From: Aquabacterium humicola
Lineage (GTDB): Bacteria > Pseudomonadota > Gammaproteobacteria > Burkholderiales > Burkholderiaceae_C
DNA: 64,000 nt
Reading direction: 5' to 3'
Assembly (NCBI RefSeq): GCF_030167915.1
Contig: NZ_JARGNB010000006.1
Location: 352,985 to 416,984, forward strand
The position numbers and the translations under genes were made by a program. Shown piece after piece: positions 15,778-24,728 of this stretch (its first letter is position 1; every line of letters begins with the position of its first letter). The notes below the pieces were generated by a model. The model saw only the letters and a program-made list of their open reading frames with translations, did no database searches and was not told the origin of the DNA.

Positions 15778-17277
15778 CTACTTTCCGAATGCAACTCGGA
15801 ATAGCGCATTCGCGAACCAGAAGCGTCCGTGATCGTCCTCGTGAACTAGCCCCAACTCAAGCAACTTAGAAAATTGACGACCTTGACGTTCGTACTCTGC
15901 ACCGTCGGTGAACCCGGCAAGCGCCGCAGTCGCCTCGGGATCTGAGTCAAGCTGGTGACGCAAGGTCATCAGCGGCATGGCGAAGTGTCCGATGTAGGTT
16001 CTCGGATCGCTGGAAATTGACTCCAACGAGATGTTGGCGGTAAGGGTCACATGAATCGCTTGCTGCGCAAGGTAGGGATGACCACCGCAGATATTCCAGA
16101 GCGCCTCTAAGTTCGCTGGATCGTGCAGCGCCGGAAAGACGGCAAGAAGTGCACTCAGTTCTTCACGATCTAGGGGCTCAATCCGAAAGTGGAATCCAAT
16201 GTTAAAGGGAGAACGATGTGAATAGCCGTCTTCTAGTCTTACCGGATGCTCGTAGCAGCCAAAGAGGAGTTTGATCGTTGCCCGTCTATCCCTTTGCTCG
16301 CGGACGCGGACACTGTCATCGAGGAGCCCGCGCAGTGTGCCCAAGACCGGTTCTGCATCCTCCAGGCGTCTGATGTAGTCAAACTCGTCGAGCGCAACAA
16401 TTGTTGGGCCGGCGACGTTGCGGAACAAGCGACGGAAATAGCGCGTCGCTAGGGGAAGGCTCTCCGAGAGTTGTTCAAAACTGGGCGGCCCGTCGTAGTA
16501 AATCCCTTGATCAGAAAGTTCGTCCGCTATCGCTGCCAGGAATTGAGCGGCATCCGCTGCGCCTAGCGTGGAGCAATCGATTCGCGCGGTTTGAACGCCT
16601 TTCGCCCTCGCGACGTGCAACGCGCGGCCAATCATTGACGACTTCCCCATTTGACGGGGCCCCCAAACCGATAAGGCTGTAGTCGAATTCTCAAAGAGGC
16701 GGACGTGCAGCGATTCTTCTTGGTGACGAACCACATACAATGGAGAATCTTGGGGAACTGAGCCGCCGAGCTGAACTGATGACGTCGGTTTCGCAGACTC
16801 CTCGATACTTCTTGCGGCGGTCTGGTCCGCGCTCGCGTCGATATGCCGCCGTGCCGCATTTAGGTCGATGCTACGCAATACTTCCTCGGCGTGGGCCTCC
16901 GTCGTTCCAATCCGGGCGTCAACGAACTTCAGTCTGGCCAAAGTCAGTGGTACACGGCAGGAATCAGTCACTACTGGGATGATCGAGCGCGCGGCGGCGT
17001 CGGGATCTCGATGCAGCGAAGAAGTCCATTCGAGGGTGACCCAACGACTCCCCAGTGCCTCGGCCGAGAGCACTAATACGACATGCCTGCTCTGCGCTAA
17101 CGCAACTTCGATCGTGTGAACGACATCGTCACCCGGCAATACACAGTCCTCATCGAAGAATACACTCAGTGCCCGACTTCTAAGAGCGCTGACGAGTTCG
17201 CGAGCGTATGGCTTCTGCGCACCGTTGTGGCTAAGGAATATGTGAAAGGCATACGTGGCTGTGTTGAATTCATACAC
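15778..17277 (-). CDS. TIR-domain protein with AAA-like (STAND-type) ATPase
   Basis: 499 residues from a GTG at 17277, preceded by AAGGGA; an in-frame TAG upstream excludes a longer form. The TIR domain spans about residues 8-140: FHIFLSHNGAQKPYARELV, VFFDEDCVLPGDDV and SRWVTLEW, with Glu83 in the place of the catalytic glutamate of NAD-cleaving TIR proteins. The ATPase has Walker A GPRQMGKSS (Lys212), Walker B IVALDEFDYI and a sensor strand LLFGCYEHPV, resembling the AAA_35-like domain. The last 100 residues look like a winged-helix end. Convergent with the methylase, with 257 bases between. Likely an abortive-infection sensor/NADase (inference). Confidence 0.85.
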   Translation of the reverse strand: MYEFNTATYAFHIFLSHNGAQKPYARELVSALRSRALSVFFDEDCVLPGDDVVHTIEVALAQSRHVVLVLSAEALGSRWVTLEWTSSLHRDPDAAARSIIPVVTDSCRVPLTLARLKFVDARIGTTEAHAEEVLRSIDLNAARRHIDASADQTAARSIEESAKPTSSVQLGGSVPQDSPLYVVRHQEESLHVRLFENSTTALSVWGPRQMGKSSMIGRALHVARAKGVQTARIDCSTLGAADAAQFLAAIADELSDQGIYYDGPPSFEQLSESLPLATRYFRRLFRNVAGPTIVALDEFDYIRRLEDAEPVLGTLRGLLDDSVRVREQRDRRATIKLLFGCYEHPVRLEDGYSHRSPFNIGFHFRIEPLDREELSALLAVFPALHDPANLEALWNICGGHPYLAQQAIHVTLTANISLESISSDPRTYIGHFAMPLMTLRHQLDSDPEATAALAGFTDGAEYERQGRQFSKLLELGLVHEDDHGRFWFANALFRVAFGK

Positions 17278-17888
17278 GTTTCGATCCCTTCGAACGCTGC
17301 TGCCGGACTATCGCTTCGCGATCGAGCCGCCGACCATGTGAATGACGTCGCCGATCAATTTTGAGTCCATTCTCACTTCCAGAACGGCATCTTCGCCATC
17401 GGAGAGCCTCGCGTCGCAAGGCAGGTGCCGCCACAAGGCGAATCCCGTCTCCCACGTTCTCACGGGCGTGTGCGGCGCGCTCGGGCCAGCGCCGAAGCGG
17501 CGCCGAAGGCATCGATCAGGTGCTCCATGCTGTCAGGGGTGCAGTACTCCAGGCCTGCGACGAGAGCCCCTTCATCGCTGCCCGAGGGGTGGCGACATCG
17601 GCACTTCTAGCATCGCGATCTCCAGGCTGGCGAGCAGGGCGGACAGCTCTGCGTCATCCGAAGGGTCGTCGGCGTCAGGCCTCATCGGTGGCGTCGCCCT
17701 CGACGCACCGCTTCAGATCCGACCGCGCGTTCAAGTTCAGAGGTTCTCATTGCTGTTCGCTCCCCAACCTTGGCGGTGTCGGCGCAGTATCGGGCGCCCG
17801 TGGCCGCCGCGGCAAGGTGAGCTCCGGACGTGTGGCCCGAAAACACCGTTGCATCGCCGCCGGCCGCAACGGGCCTCCGCGCGCACCG
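17278..17888. other. Gene-poor stretch, possibly decayed coding sequence
   Basis: About 610 bases with no gene I can support. On the minus strand the segment 17457-17308 reads as plausible protein (TWETGFALWRHLPCDARL, then EDAVLEVRMDSKLIGD, ending at a TAG), and another frame just upstream reads EHLIDAFGAASALARARR before a stop. Neither has a usable start. The pattern suggests an old gene broken by frameshifts between the TIR gene and the dctP remnant. I recognise no family. Confidence 0.35.
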
Positions 17889-18370
17889 CTTCATCGCCGT
17901 CTGGGCCAGGGCGGCGGCGAGGCGCGGGAGGGTGTTCATCGGGGTGGGCTCCGGAGCGGGTGGGCGAGGTGTGTTTTTAGCGGACCATCGGGCGTTTCCG
18001 GCCCCGCGCGTGCCCTGATGCGATCAGCATCTCGGTGGCGCAGAACTCGCACCACGGCATCGGCATCGACACCTTCGCAAAGGAGGTCGAGAAGCGCACC
18101 CCCGGGCGGTACAAGGTGCAGACCTACTATTCCGGATCGCTCGGCGGCGAGCGCGAGAGCATCGAGGCGGTGCAGATCGGCACCCAGGAGCTGACTTCAC
18201 CTCCACCGGCCCGGTGCCCAATTTCATGCCCGCATCCTCGGCATCCCTTTCCTGCTCCGCGACAAGGCGCGTGCCCGCGCGGTGCTCGACGGCCCGATCG
18301 GGCAGGACATGCTGAAGGCCTTCGAGCCCAAGGGCTTCAAGGCGCTGGCCTGAGGCGAGAACGGCGTGCG
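17889..18370. pseudogene. Broken second copy of dctP with an internal inversion
   Basis: Bases 18022-18370 match the intact dctP (from about 23838) almost base for base. The bases 18021 down to 17889, read on the minus strand, match the region just upstream of intact dctP plus its signal-peptide start (MNTLPRLAAAL, then AQTAMK). Flipping 17889-18021 rejoins ATGAAG to ATCAGC exactly as in the intact gene, so a 133-bp piece has been inverted in place. Other damage: most of the signal peptide is deleted, one C is lost after the codons for QEL, about 7 bases are lost near 18227, and a Trp codon has become TGA near 18351. The last two thirds of the gene are absent. It cannot make a binding protein. 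Confidence 0.88.
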
Positions 18371-18386
18371 GGTGTGTGGCCGAAAC

Positions 18387-19676
18387 CTACTGCCGCAGCA
18401 CCCGCCCTGACCGCCCACCCGTCCCCAGCAGCTCATTGACCAGTTGATGCACCGCCGGATTCTCGAGAACGCTCATGTGATCGTCGTCGAATCCGCGCAG
18501 CGTGCTCGCCTGGGCCTGCGCCTCGGGGCGCAGCTGGCTGGCCAGCGGAATGACGCCGTCCCCGCTGCCGCGACGCAAGCCGGACTCGTTGCGGAAGCTG
18601 AACAGCAGGTGATGCTCGACATCACCCGGCAAGGGCTCGTCGAAGAGGTGGTCGAGAAAGGGCGATCCGGGTGCCAGGTTTCGCCACACCGGCACCACCA
18701 CCGGCGCATACGCCACACCGAGCCCGGCGGTGGCTTCGCCCGAGAACGGCGTCGAGATGGAGATGAACTGGCGCAGGTAGCCGCAGGTGCGGCCCCGCGC
18801 GCACTCGGCGACGAACTCCCGGCCGACCAGGCCGCCCATGCTGTGGGCGACGACGTGCAGTGAGCTGAAGGCGTGGCGCAGGCGCAGTTCGGCCATCAGG
18901 CCGACGAGGCCATCCCCCAGTGCCCGCAGGTCGAGTCCCGAGGGGTAGTGCATCACCCAGGGCTGGAAACGGCGGCGGTCGAGTGCGCGGATCAAGTCCG
19001 TGAAGTCGCGTGGCGTTCCGTTGATGCCGGGAATGAACAGCACCGGCGTGCGCGCGGCATCGTAGGGCTCGAGGAAGAAGATGCCGGCGTTGCCCTGCTT
19101 CATGAAGCGCACCGGCTCCCAGACGCCCATCTCCGCGGCCGCAGGGGAGAAGCGCTCGTCCTCCAGCGTCGCCAGCTGCCCCATCTGCACATCGACGCGG
19201 CCGAGCGTGGCGCCGCGCAACTCGAACAGGTTGAGCATGCCGGGCGGTGCCGGCCGCACGAGCGGCCCGCCGAGACGCAAGGCGATGTCCGTCGCGGTCA
19301 GGCCCTCGAAACGCGTGCCGGCCAGCTCGTGCCATGCCGCCGGCTCCCCCGGCTGGTAGGAGAAGTCGCGGTTCGTGTCCTGGAAGGCGAACAGATGCCT
19401 CGATTCGCGCAGGGCGGCGATGCGGAAGCTGCCGCTGCGCTCGAAGACGCGGAAGTTGTGGACCACCGGCGGGGACTCGTCGCCCAGCACGACAACGATC
19501 AGCGGGCACTCCGCACAGGTCGGGGCCTCGAGGTTCCCTTCGAGGATGCGCAGCCGTTCGCGCGTCTCGCGCGTGTCGGCAGACAGGCGCAGCAGGTTGG
19601 TGCAGCCGGCCAGCAGCGCGATGCCGATCAGCGCCAGCAGCCAGCCGCAGCGGCGCTGACATGCCGTGCGACGCAT
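18387..19676 (-). CDS. Alpha/beta-hydrolase (lipase-like) lipoprotein
   Basis: 429 residues from the ATG at 19676. A signal sequence ending in IGIALLAGC gives a lipobox cysteine near residue 25. After a beta-rich N-terminal domain, the hydrolase part starts near residue 215 (TPVLFIPGINGTPRDF) and carries the nucleophile elbow VVAHSMGGL. SGDGVIPLASQ and the late DDDHMSVLENP give a plausible Asp and His for the triad. ISISTPFSGEATAG is typical of triacylglycerol-lipase/PGAP1-like folds. Predicted to act in the periplasm or outer membrane on an ester. The frame is open to a GTG at 19754 that overlaps the GNAT stop (GTGA), so translation may be coupled; the lipoprotein signal argues for 19676. 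Confidence 0.82.
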   Translation of the reverse strand: MRRTACQRRCGWLLALIGIALLAGCTNLLRLSADTRETRERLRILEGNLEAPTCAECPLIVVVLGDESPPVVHNFRVFERSGSFRIAALRESRHLFAFQDTNRDFSYQPGEPAAWHELAGTRFEGLTATDIALRLGGPLVRPAPPGMLNLFELRGATLGRVDVQMGQLATLEDERFSPAAAEMGVWEPVRFMKQGNAGIFFLEPYDAARTPVLFIPGINGTPRDFTDLIRALDRRRFQPWVMHYPSGLDLRALGDGLVGLMAELRLRHAFSSLHVVAHSMGGLVGREFVAECARGRTCGYLRQFISISTPFSGEATAGLGVAYAPVVVPVWRNLAPGSPFLDHLFDEPLPGDVEHHLLFSFRNESGLRRGSGDGVIPLASQLRPEAQAQASTLRGFDDDHMSVLENPAVHQLVNELLGTGGRSGRVLRQ

Positions 19677-19750
19677 GCCGGGGAACGGCTGCCAGGCGGG
19701 GTGTTCGATCTGGCTTTCCAGAGTTGGCAGCCAGTGCATTGCTTCCGCCG

Positions 19751-20233
19751 TCACGGCTCACGCACGAAGCCGAGCGATTCGTACAGCAACCTCGCAGGCT
19801 CGTTGTCGATCGTGACGACCAGACGCAGCTCGGTCTCACCGCTCTGACGCAACAGGTGCATCGATCGTTCGAGCGTCGCGCGCGCGAGCCCTTGCCGGGC
19901 AAAGGCCGGATCGGTCATCGTGAACGCCACGAAGGGCCGTTCCTGCCAGTGCGTGACCAGTGTGGCGCTGACCAGCCGTCCCGATCGCTTCGCAACGGTC
20001 GAATGGGCAGGATCGAAAGCCCCGTATTCGCCGACGAAAGTCCTGCGCACCTCGGCGAGCGCCTCTTCCGCGGTCTCGCCGTCGTAGTCGATCGTGCCGG
20101 CATAAGCCCGGTACATCAAGCCGCCCAATGCATCGACGTCGTCCTCGGTGGGGCGGCGCAGCCCGGCGAGCTCGGTCGCGGGGATGTCCCGCAGCAGCGC
20201 GCGCATGGAGCAGCGGTGAACGGGCTGTGGCAT
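19751..20233 (-). CDS. GNAT-family N-acetyltransferase
   Basis: About 160 residues. The N-terminal strand-helix is RRPTEDDVDALGGLMYRAYAG. The acetyl-CoA binding region is MTDPAFARQGLARATLERSM, containing the Q/R-x-x-G-x-A/G loop (ARQGLA). The C-terminal TIDNEPARLLYESLGFV is a standard GNAT ending. Acceptor substrate unknown. Starts at 20233 or 20206 are both possible. It ends inside the possible GTG start of the lipase-like gene, so the two probably share a transcript. Divergent from the cyclase-type gene at 20395. Confidence 0.85.
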   Translation of the reverse strand: MPQPVHRCSMRALLRDIPATELAGLRRPTEDDVDALGGLMYRAYAGTIDYDGETAEEALAEVRRTFVGEYGAFDPAHSTVAKRSGRLVSATLVTHWQERPFVAFTMTDPAFARQGLARATLERSMHLLRQSGETELRLVVTIDNEPARLLYESLGFVREP

Positions 20234-20394
20234 GGATGGTCTCGACGTCGCCCCGACGCCCTTCGGCACCGGACCGATTTTCTCGCCATGGAGTGGGTGC
20301 CACGCAGTATCGGCACGATGCGTCGCACTGGCAATGCAGGCGCACGCCCCGGCGAGCCAGGTCCGCTGCGGGCGTGCGGCGCTAGACTGGTGCG

Positions 20395-23300
20395 ATGGTG
20401 CGATGCCCCGCGTGCGGCGCCGACTGCCCGGCCCAGTTCAGGCTGTGCGGGCAGTGTGGAACCCCGCTCGCCACCGCCGGGCCGGATGCGCCGCACGAGG
20501 TCCGACGGACCGTGACGGTCGTCTTCACCGACCTCAAGGGCTCCACGGCGCTCGGCGAACGGCTGGATGCCGAATCGCTGCATGCCGTCAAGAAGCGCTA
20601 CTTCGCGGCCATGGCCGCCGAGATCCGGCGCCACGGCGGCAAGGTGGAGAAGTACATCGGCGACGCGATCATGGCGGTGTTCGGCCTGCCGCGTGCGCAC
20701 GAGGACGACGCGCTGCGCGCGGTGCGGGCAGCCGACGCCATGCGCTCGGCGCTGGCGCAGGTCAACGCCGCGCTCCAGCGCAGCCACGGCGTGGAGTTGC
20801 GCAACCGCACCGGGGTGAACACCGGCGAGGTGGTGGCCAACATCGATCCCACCGCCCACGAGGAGCTCGCCACCGGCGACGCGGTGAACGTGGCCGCGCG
20901 GCTGGAACAGGCCGCTCCCGACAACGGCGTGCTGATCGGCGAGCTCACGTTCCGTCTGGTGTGCGACGCGGTCATCGCCGAGCCGGTGACGCCGATCGAG
21001 GCCAAGGGCAAGAGCGCGCCGGTGCCGGCGTGGCGGCTCGTGGGCCTGCGTGCGGCGGAAGGCAGCCTCCGGCGCATCGACACGCCGGTGGTGGGGCGCG
21101 ATGCCGAGCTGGCGTCGCTCGACGAGGCCGTGCGCGAGGTCACGCTGCAGCGCTGCGCGCGCATGGTGACGGTGATCGGCGATGCCGGCGCGGGCAAGTC
21201 GCGCCTGGTGATCGAGCTTATCCGGCGCCTGGACGCCCGCGTGCAGGTCGTTCGCGGCCGCTGCCTGCCCTATGGCGACGGCATCACGTTCTGGCCGCTC
21301 ACCACGATGCTGCGCGAGGCCGCGCAGATCCACGACGGCGACAACCCCGAGGCCGCGCGCACGAAGCTGCTGGCGCTGGTCGGCGAGCACGACGTTGCCG
21401 AACGGCTCGCGTCGGCAACGGGTTCGAGCGCATCCACGTTCCCGCTCGCCGAACTGGTCTGGGCCGCGCGCAAGTTCCTCGAAGGCCTGGCCGCACGCGG
21501 ACCGCTGGTGGCGGTGGTCGACGACATCCACTGGGCGGAAGCCGCGTTCCTCGAACTGATGGAGCATGTGCTCGACGCATCGGCCGGCGTGCCGATGCTG
21601 TTGCTGGCCACCGCGAGGCCGGAACTGCTGGACGCGCGTCCGCCATGGGGTGAACGGCCCGGATCGGCGCGCCTGATGCTCGGGCCGCTCGCGCCGGAGG
21701 CGTCGGCCCAGATCGTGAGGCACCTCACCGGCACGGCGGGCCTGGGCGATGACGTGGTGGCGCGCATCGTCGCTGCGGCCGACGGCAACCCGCTCTACGT
21801 CGAGCAGTTGCTCGCCTGGCTGATCGACCGCGGCACCCTCACGCCGAACGACGGGCGCTGGCATCGCGGCGATCTGCAGGCGCCGGTGCCGGTGCCGCCC
21901 ACCATCCAGGCGCTGCTGCAGGCCCGCCTCGATGCGTTGAGCCGCGACGAACGGGCCACCGCCGAGCCGGCATCGGTGATCGGCCTGGAATTCGAGTCGC
22001 GTGGCATCGCATCGCTGGTGCACGTCGAGGACCCGGCCGTGGTCGATGCCCGGCTCGCCAGCCTCGCCAGCAAGCGGCTGATCGACCCGTGGGCCCGGGC
22101 GGGCGCGGACCCGGTGTACCGTTTCCACCATCACCTGCTGCGCGAGACGGTGTACCACTCGATGCTCAAGCGCACGCGAGCGGACCTGCACATCGCGTTC
22201 GTGCGCTGGGCCGACGCGCTCGATCCCGACGGGGACCGCGCCTTCGAGCACCAGGAGGTGCTGGGCTTCCACCTGGAGCAGGCCAGCCGCTTCCTGCGCG
22301 AGCTGGGCCCGCTCGACGAGGCCGGCCACGCGGTGGCCGCCGACGCGGCACGCCGGCTCGGCGACGCCGGCCGGCGCGCCTACCTGCGCGGCGACATGCA
22401 TGCCGCGACCAACCTGTTCCAGCGCGCCGGAAACCTGGTGCCGCCGCTGGACGCCGGGCGGCTCGCGCGATTGCCGCTGCTGGCCGAATGCCTGGTCGAC
22501 AGCGGCGACTTCGATGCGGCAAGCGCGGTGCTCGACGAAGCGGTGGCCGGCGGCGAGCAGCTGGGCGATGCGGTGCTCGTGACCTGGGCGCGGCTGAACG
22601 GCATGTTCGTGCGGCTGTACCGCGGCGAGCAGGCCGACTGGTCTGCCGAGGCGCTGCGCATGGCCGAGGCGGCCGTGCCGATGCTGGAAGCCGCCGGCGC
22701 CGTCGACGTGCTGGCCCGCGCATGGCGCCTGATGGCCTTGGCGCACGGGGTGTCCGGCCGCTACCGGCTCGCCGGCGAGGCGACCGTGCACTACGCCGCC
22801 GCGGCGCGGGCCGCCGGCAACGAGCGGCTGATGGCACGCAGCGCGCTCGGCTTGTCGATGAACGCCCAGTACGGTCCGATGCCGGCCGCGGAGGCGATCG
22901 CGGTGTGCGAGGACGCGCTGGCCCGGAACATCGGCGATCGCGTCAGCGAGAACCTGGTGTGCTGCGTCATCGCGCAGATGAAGGCCATGTGCGGCGACTT
23001 TGCCGCCGCACGCGCGCTGTTGCACGATGCGCGCGCCCGTCTGCGCGAGCTCGGGCAGGGCGTGTTCCTGGCGTCGACGGCGATCGATGTCGCGCGTGTC
23101 GAGTTGCTGGCGGGCGACCTGGCCGGCGCCGAGCGCGCGGTGCGCGCCGACCACGACTTCCTGGCCGGCAAGGGCGAGTCGTACTACCTGCCCACGGTGG
23201 CTGCGCTGCTCGCGTGCCTGGTGCGCGAGCAGGGCCGAGACGAGGAGGCGCTGGCGCTGCTCGACGCCGCCGAACGGATCGCCAGTGCGGACGACCACGA

Positions 23301-23592
23301 GGCGCAGGCGCTGTGCCGGCTGGTCCGGGCGCCGATCGTGGCGCGCGCGGGCGACCTGCCGCAGGGCGAGGCCCTGGCGCGCGCTGCCATCGAGCTGGCC
23401 GCGCGCACCGAAGGCCCCATCCTGCAGGCGGAGGCCTGCTGGGCGCTCGGGCAGGTGCTCGCGCTGGCCGGCCGCCAGGACGAAGCACTGGCCAGTGCCG
23501 CCCAGGCCCGGGCGCTGTACGCCGCCAAGGGCGACGTGGTGTCGACGGCGCGCCTCGATGCGTTCGTGTCCAGCGCGGCGGGTTGGTCCTGA
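20395..23592 (+). CDS. Class III nucleotide cyclase fused to AAA ATPase and TPR-like repeats
   Basis: 1065 residues, cytoplasmic. A zinc ribbon at the N-terminus (C4-x2-C7 and C18-x2-C21) precedes a class III cyclase domain at about residues 38-210. The metal-binding aspartates are both present, Asp46 in VVFTDLKGST and Asp90 in KYIGDAIMAVFG, and NTGEVV and ATGDAVNVAARL follow, so it may be an active adenylate cyclase. An ATPase domain has Walker A GDAGAGKS at residues 262-269 and VAVVDDIHWAEA as Walker B. The remaining 550 residues are helical TPR-like repeats rich in Ala and Leu. This is the well-known cyclase/AAA_16/TPR architecture of soluble bacterial sensors. It stands alone between the GNAT and dctP; its signal is unknown. 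Confidence 0.93.
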   Translation: MVRCPACGADCPAQFRLCGQCGTPLATAGPDAPHEVRRTVTVVFTDLKGSTALGERLDAESLHAVKKRYFAAMAAEIRRHGGKVEKYIGDAIMAVFGLPRAHEDDALRAVRAADAMRSALAQVNAALQRSHGVELRNRTGVNTGEVVANIDPTAHEELATGDAVNVAARLEQAAPDNGVLIGELTFRLVCDAVIAEPVTPIEAKGKSAPVPAWRLVGLRAAEGSLRRIDTPVVGRDAELASLDEAVREVTLQRCARMVTVIGDAGAGKSRLVIELIRRLDARVQVVRGRCLPYGDGITFWPLTTMLREAAQIHDGDNPEAARTKLLALVGEHDVAERLASATGSSASTFPLAELVWAARKFLEGLAARGPLVAVVDDIHWAEAAFLELMEHVLDASAGVPMLLLATARPELLDARPPWGERPGSARLMLGPLAPEASAQIVRHLTGTAGLGDDVVARIVAAADGNPLYVEQLLAWLIDRGTLTPNDGRWHRGDLQAPVPVPPTIQALLQARLDALSRDERATAEPASVIGLEFESRGIASLVHVEDPAVVDARLASLASKRLIDPWARAGADPVYRFHHHLLRETVYHSMLKRTRADLHIAFVRWADALDPDGDRAFEHQEVLGFHLEQASRFLRELGPLDEAGHAVAADAARRLGDAGRRAYLRGDMHAATNLFQRAGNLVPPLDAGRLARLPLLAECLVDSGDFDAASAVLDEAVAGGEQLGDAVLVTWARLNGMFVRLYRGEQADWSAEALRMAEAAVPMLEAAGAVDVLARAWRLMALAHGVSGRYRLAGEATVHYAAAARAAGNERLMARSALGLSMNAQYGPMPAAEAIAVCEDALARNIGDRVSENLVCCVIAQMKAMCGDFAAARALLHDARARLRELGQGVFLASTAIDVARVELLAGDLAGAERAVRADHDFLAGKGESYYLPTVAALLACLVREQGRDEEALALLDAAERIASADDHEAQALCRLVRAPIVARAGDLPQGEALARAAIELAARTEGPILQAEACWALGQVLALAGRQDEALASAAQARALYAAKGDVVSTARLDAFVSSAAGWS

Positions 23593-23741
23593 TCCGCTCA
23601 TTTGGTGAGTTAGGTACGCCGTCGAACGCTGCGATGGCCCTGGCACGGGCGCGAGCACCCCGCATCAGGGCTGCCCCGGGGGCACAACGCGCGCAGCTCC
23701 GCTAAAAACACAGGTCGCCCACCCGCTCCGGAGCTCACCCG

Positions 23742-24728
23742 ATGAACACGCTCACGCGCCTCGCCGCCGCCCTGTCGCTGCCTGCCGTCCTGGCCCTCGC
23801 CCCGGCCACCCCGGTGCTCGCCCAGACGTCGATGAAGATCAGCATCTCGGTGGCGCAGAACTCGCACCAGGGCATCGGCATCGACACCTTCGCCAAGGAG
23901 GTCGAGAAGCGCACCGCCGGGCGCTACAAGGTTCAGACCTTCTATTCGGGATCGCTCGGCGGCGAGCGCGAGAGCATCGAGGCGGTGCAGCTCGGCACGC
24001 AGGAGCTGACCTTCACCTCCACCGGCCCGGTGCCGAACTTCGTGCCCGAGGCGCGCATTCTCGACATCCCGTTCCTGTTCCGCGACAAGGCGCATGCGCG
24101 TGCGGTGCTCGACGGCCCGATCGGGCAGGACATGCTGAAGGCCTTCGAGCCCAAGGGCTTCAAGGCGCTGGCCTGGGGCGAGAACGGCGTGCGCCACATG
24201 ACCAACAGCAAGCGGGCGGTGAATTCGCCCGACGACCTGAAGGGCCTGAAGATGCGCACGATGGAGAACCCGGTGCACGTGGCGGCGTACAAGGGCTTCG
24301 GCATCATCACCACGCCGATGGCCTTCCCGGAGGTGTTCACCGCGCTGCAGCAGGGCACGGTGGACGGCCAGGAGAACCCGCTGTCGGTGATCATGGCGGC
24401 CAAGTTCGACCAGGTGCAGAAGCACCTGAGCCTGACCGGTCACGTCTACAGCCCGGCGATCTTCCTGATGAACAAGGCCAGCTTCGACAAGCTGTCCGCC
24501 GCCGACCAGGCCGCGTTCATCGAGGCCGCGAAGGAAGCCGTGAAGGCCAACCGCGCCCGCGTGGACGAGGACGACGCCAAGGGCGTGGCCGAGCTGCGCA
24601 GCAAGGGCATGCAGGTGGTCGAGAACGTCGACAAGGCCAAGTTCCAGGCCGCGCTGACGCCGGTGTACGCGCAGTTCGAGCAGCAGTTCGGCAAGGCCAA
24701 CATCGACAAGATCCGGAACTTCCGTTGA
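23742..24728 (+). CDS. dctP: TRAP transporter substrate-binding protein
   Basis: 328 residues. Periplasmic solute receptor of a tripartite ATP-independent transporter, probably for a C4-dicarboxylate or related organic acid. The signal peptide ends near ATPVLAQ (residue 28). The mature protein has ISVAQNSHQGIGIDTFAKEV, YSGSLGGERESIEAVQLGTQEL and LKGLKMRTMENPVHVAAYKG with the conserved arginine that binds the substrate carboxylate, followed by EVFTALQQGTVDGQENP, the DctP family signature. First gene of dctPQM; its stop overlaps the dctQ start. A decayed, partly inverted copy of its 5' third lies at 17889-18370. Confidence 0.95.
   Translation: MNTLTRLAAALSLPAVLALAPATPVLAQTSMKISISVAQNSHQGIGIDTFAKEVEKRTAGRYKVQTFYSGSLGGERESIEAVQLGTQELTFTSTGPVPNFVPEARILDIPFLFRDKAHARAVLDGPIGQDMLKAFEPKGFKALAWGENGVRHMTNSKRAVNSPDDLKGLKMRTMENPVHVAAYKGFGIITTPMAFPEVFTALQQGTVDGQENPLSVIMAAKFDQVQKHLSLTGHVYSPAIFLMNKASFDKLSAADQAAFIEAAKEAVKANRARVDEDDAKGVAELRSKGMQVVENVDKAKFQAALTPVYAQFEQQFGKANIDKIRNFR

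Noticed and set aside
15700..15835. Short plus-strand frame MRSALSRRMAFASSPF and on, across the 3' end of the TIR gene
   Set aside because: Half of it is antisense to the TIR gene. No ribosome site or recognisable family.
17361..18194. Plus-strand frame across the gene-poor stretch and dctP remnant
   Set aside because: Composition is Arg/Ser/Ala-rich without motifs, and it runs through the inverted dctP piece in the wrong orientation, so it cannot be an old gene.
17830..18385. Imperfect direct repeat GTGTGGCC-GAAA flanking the dctP remnant (17830-17842 and 18374-18385)
   Set aside because: Twelve bases with one indel are too little to call a target-site duplication, and no transposon end is seen.
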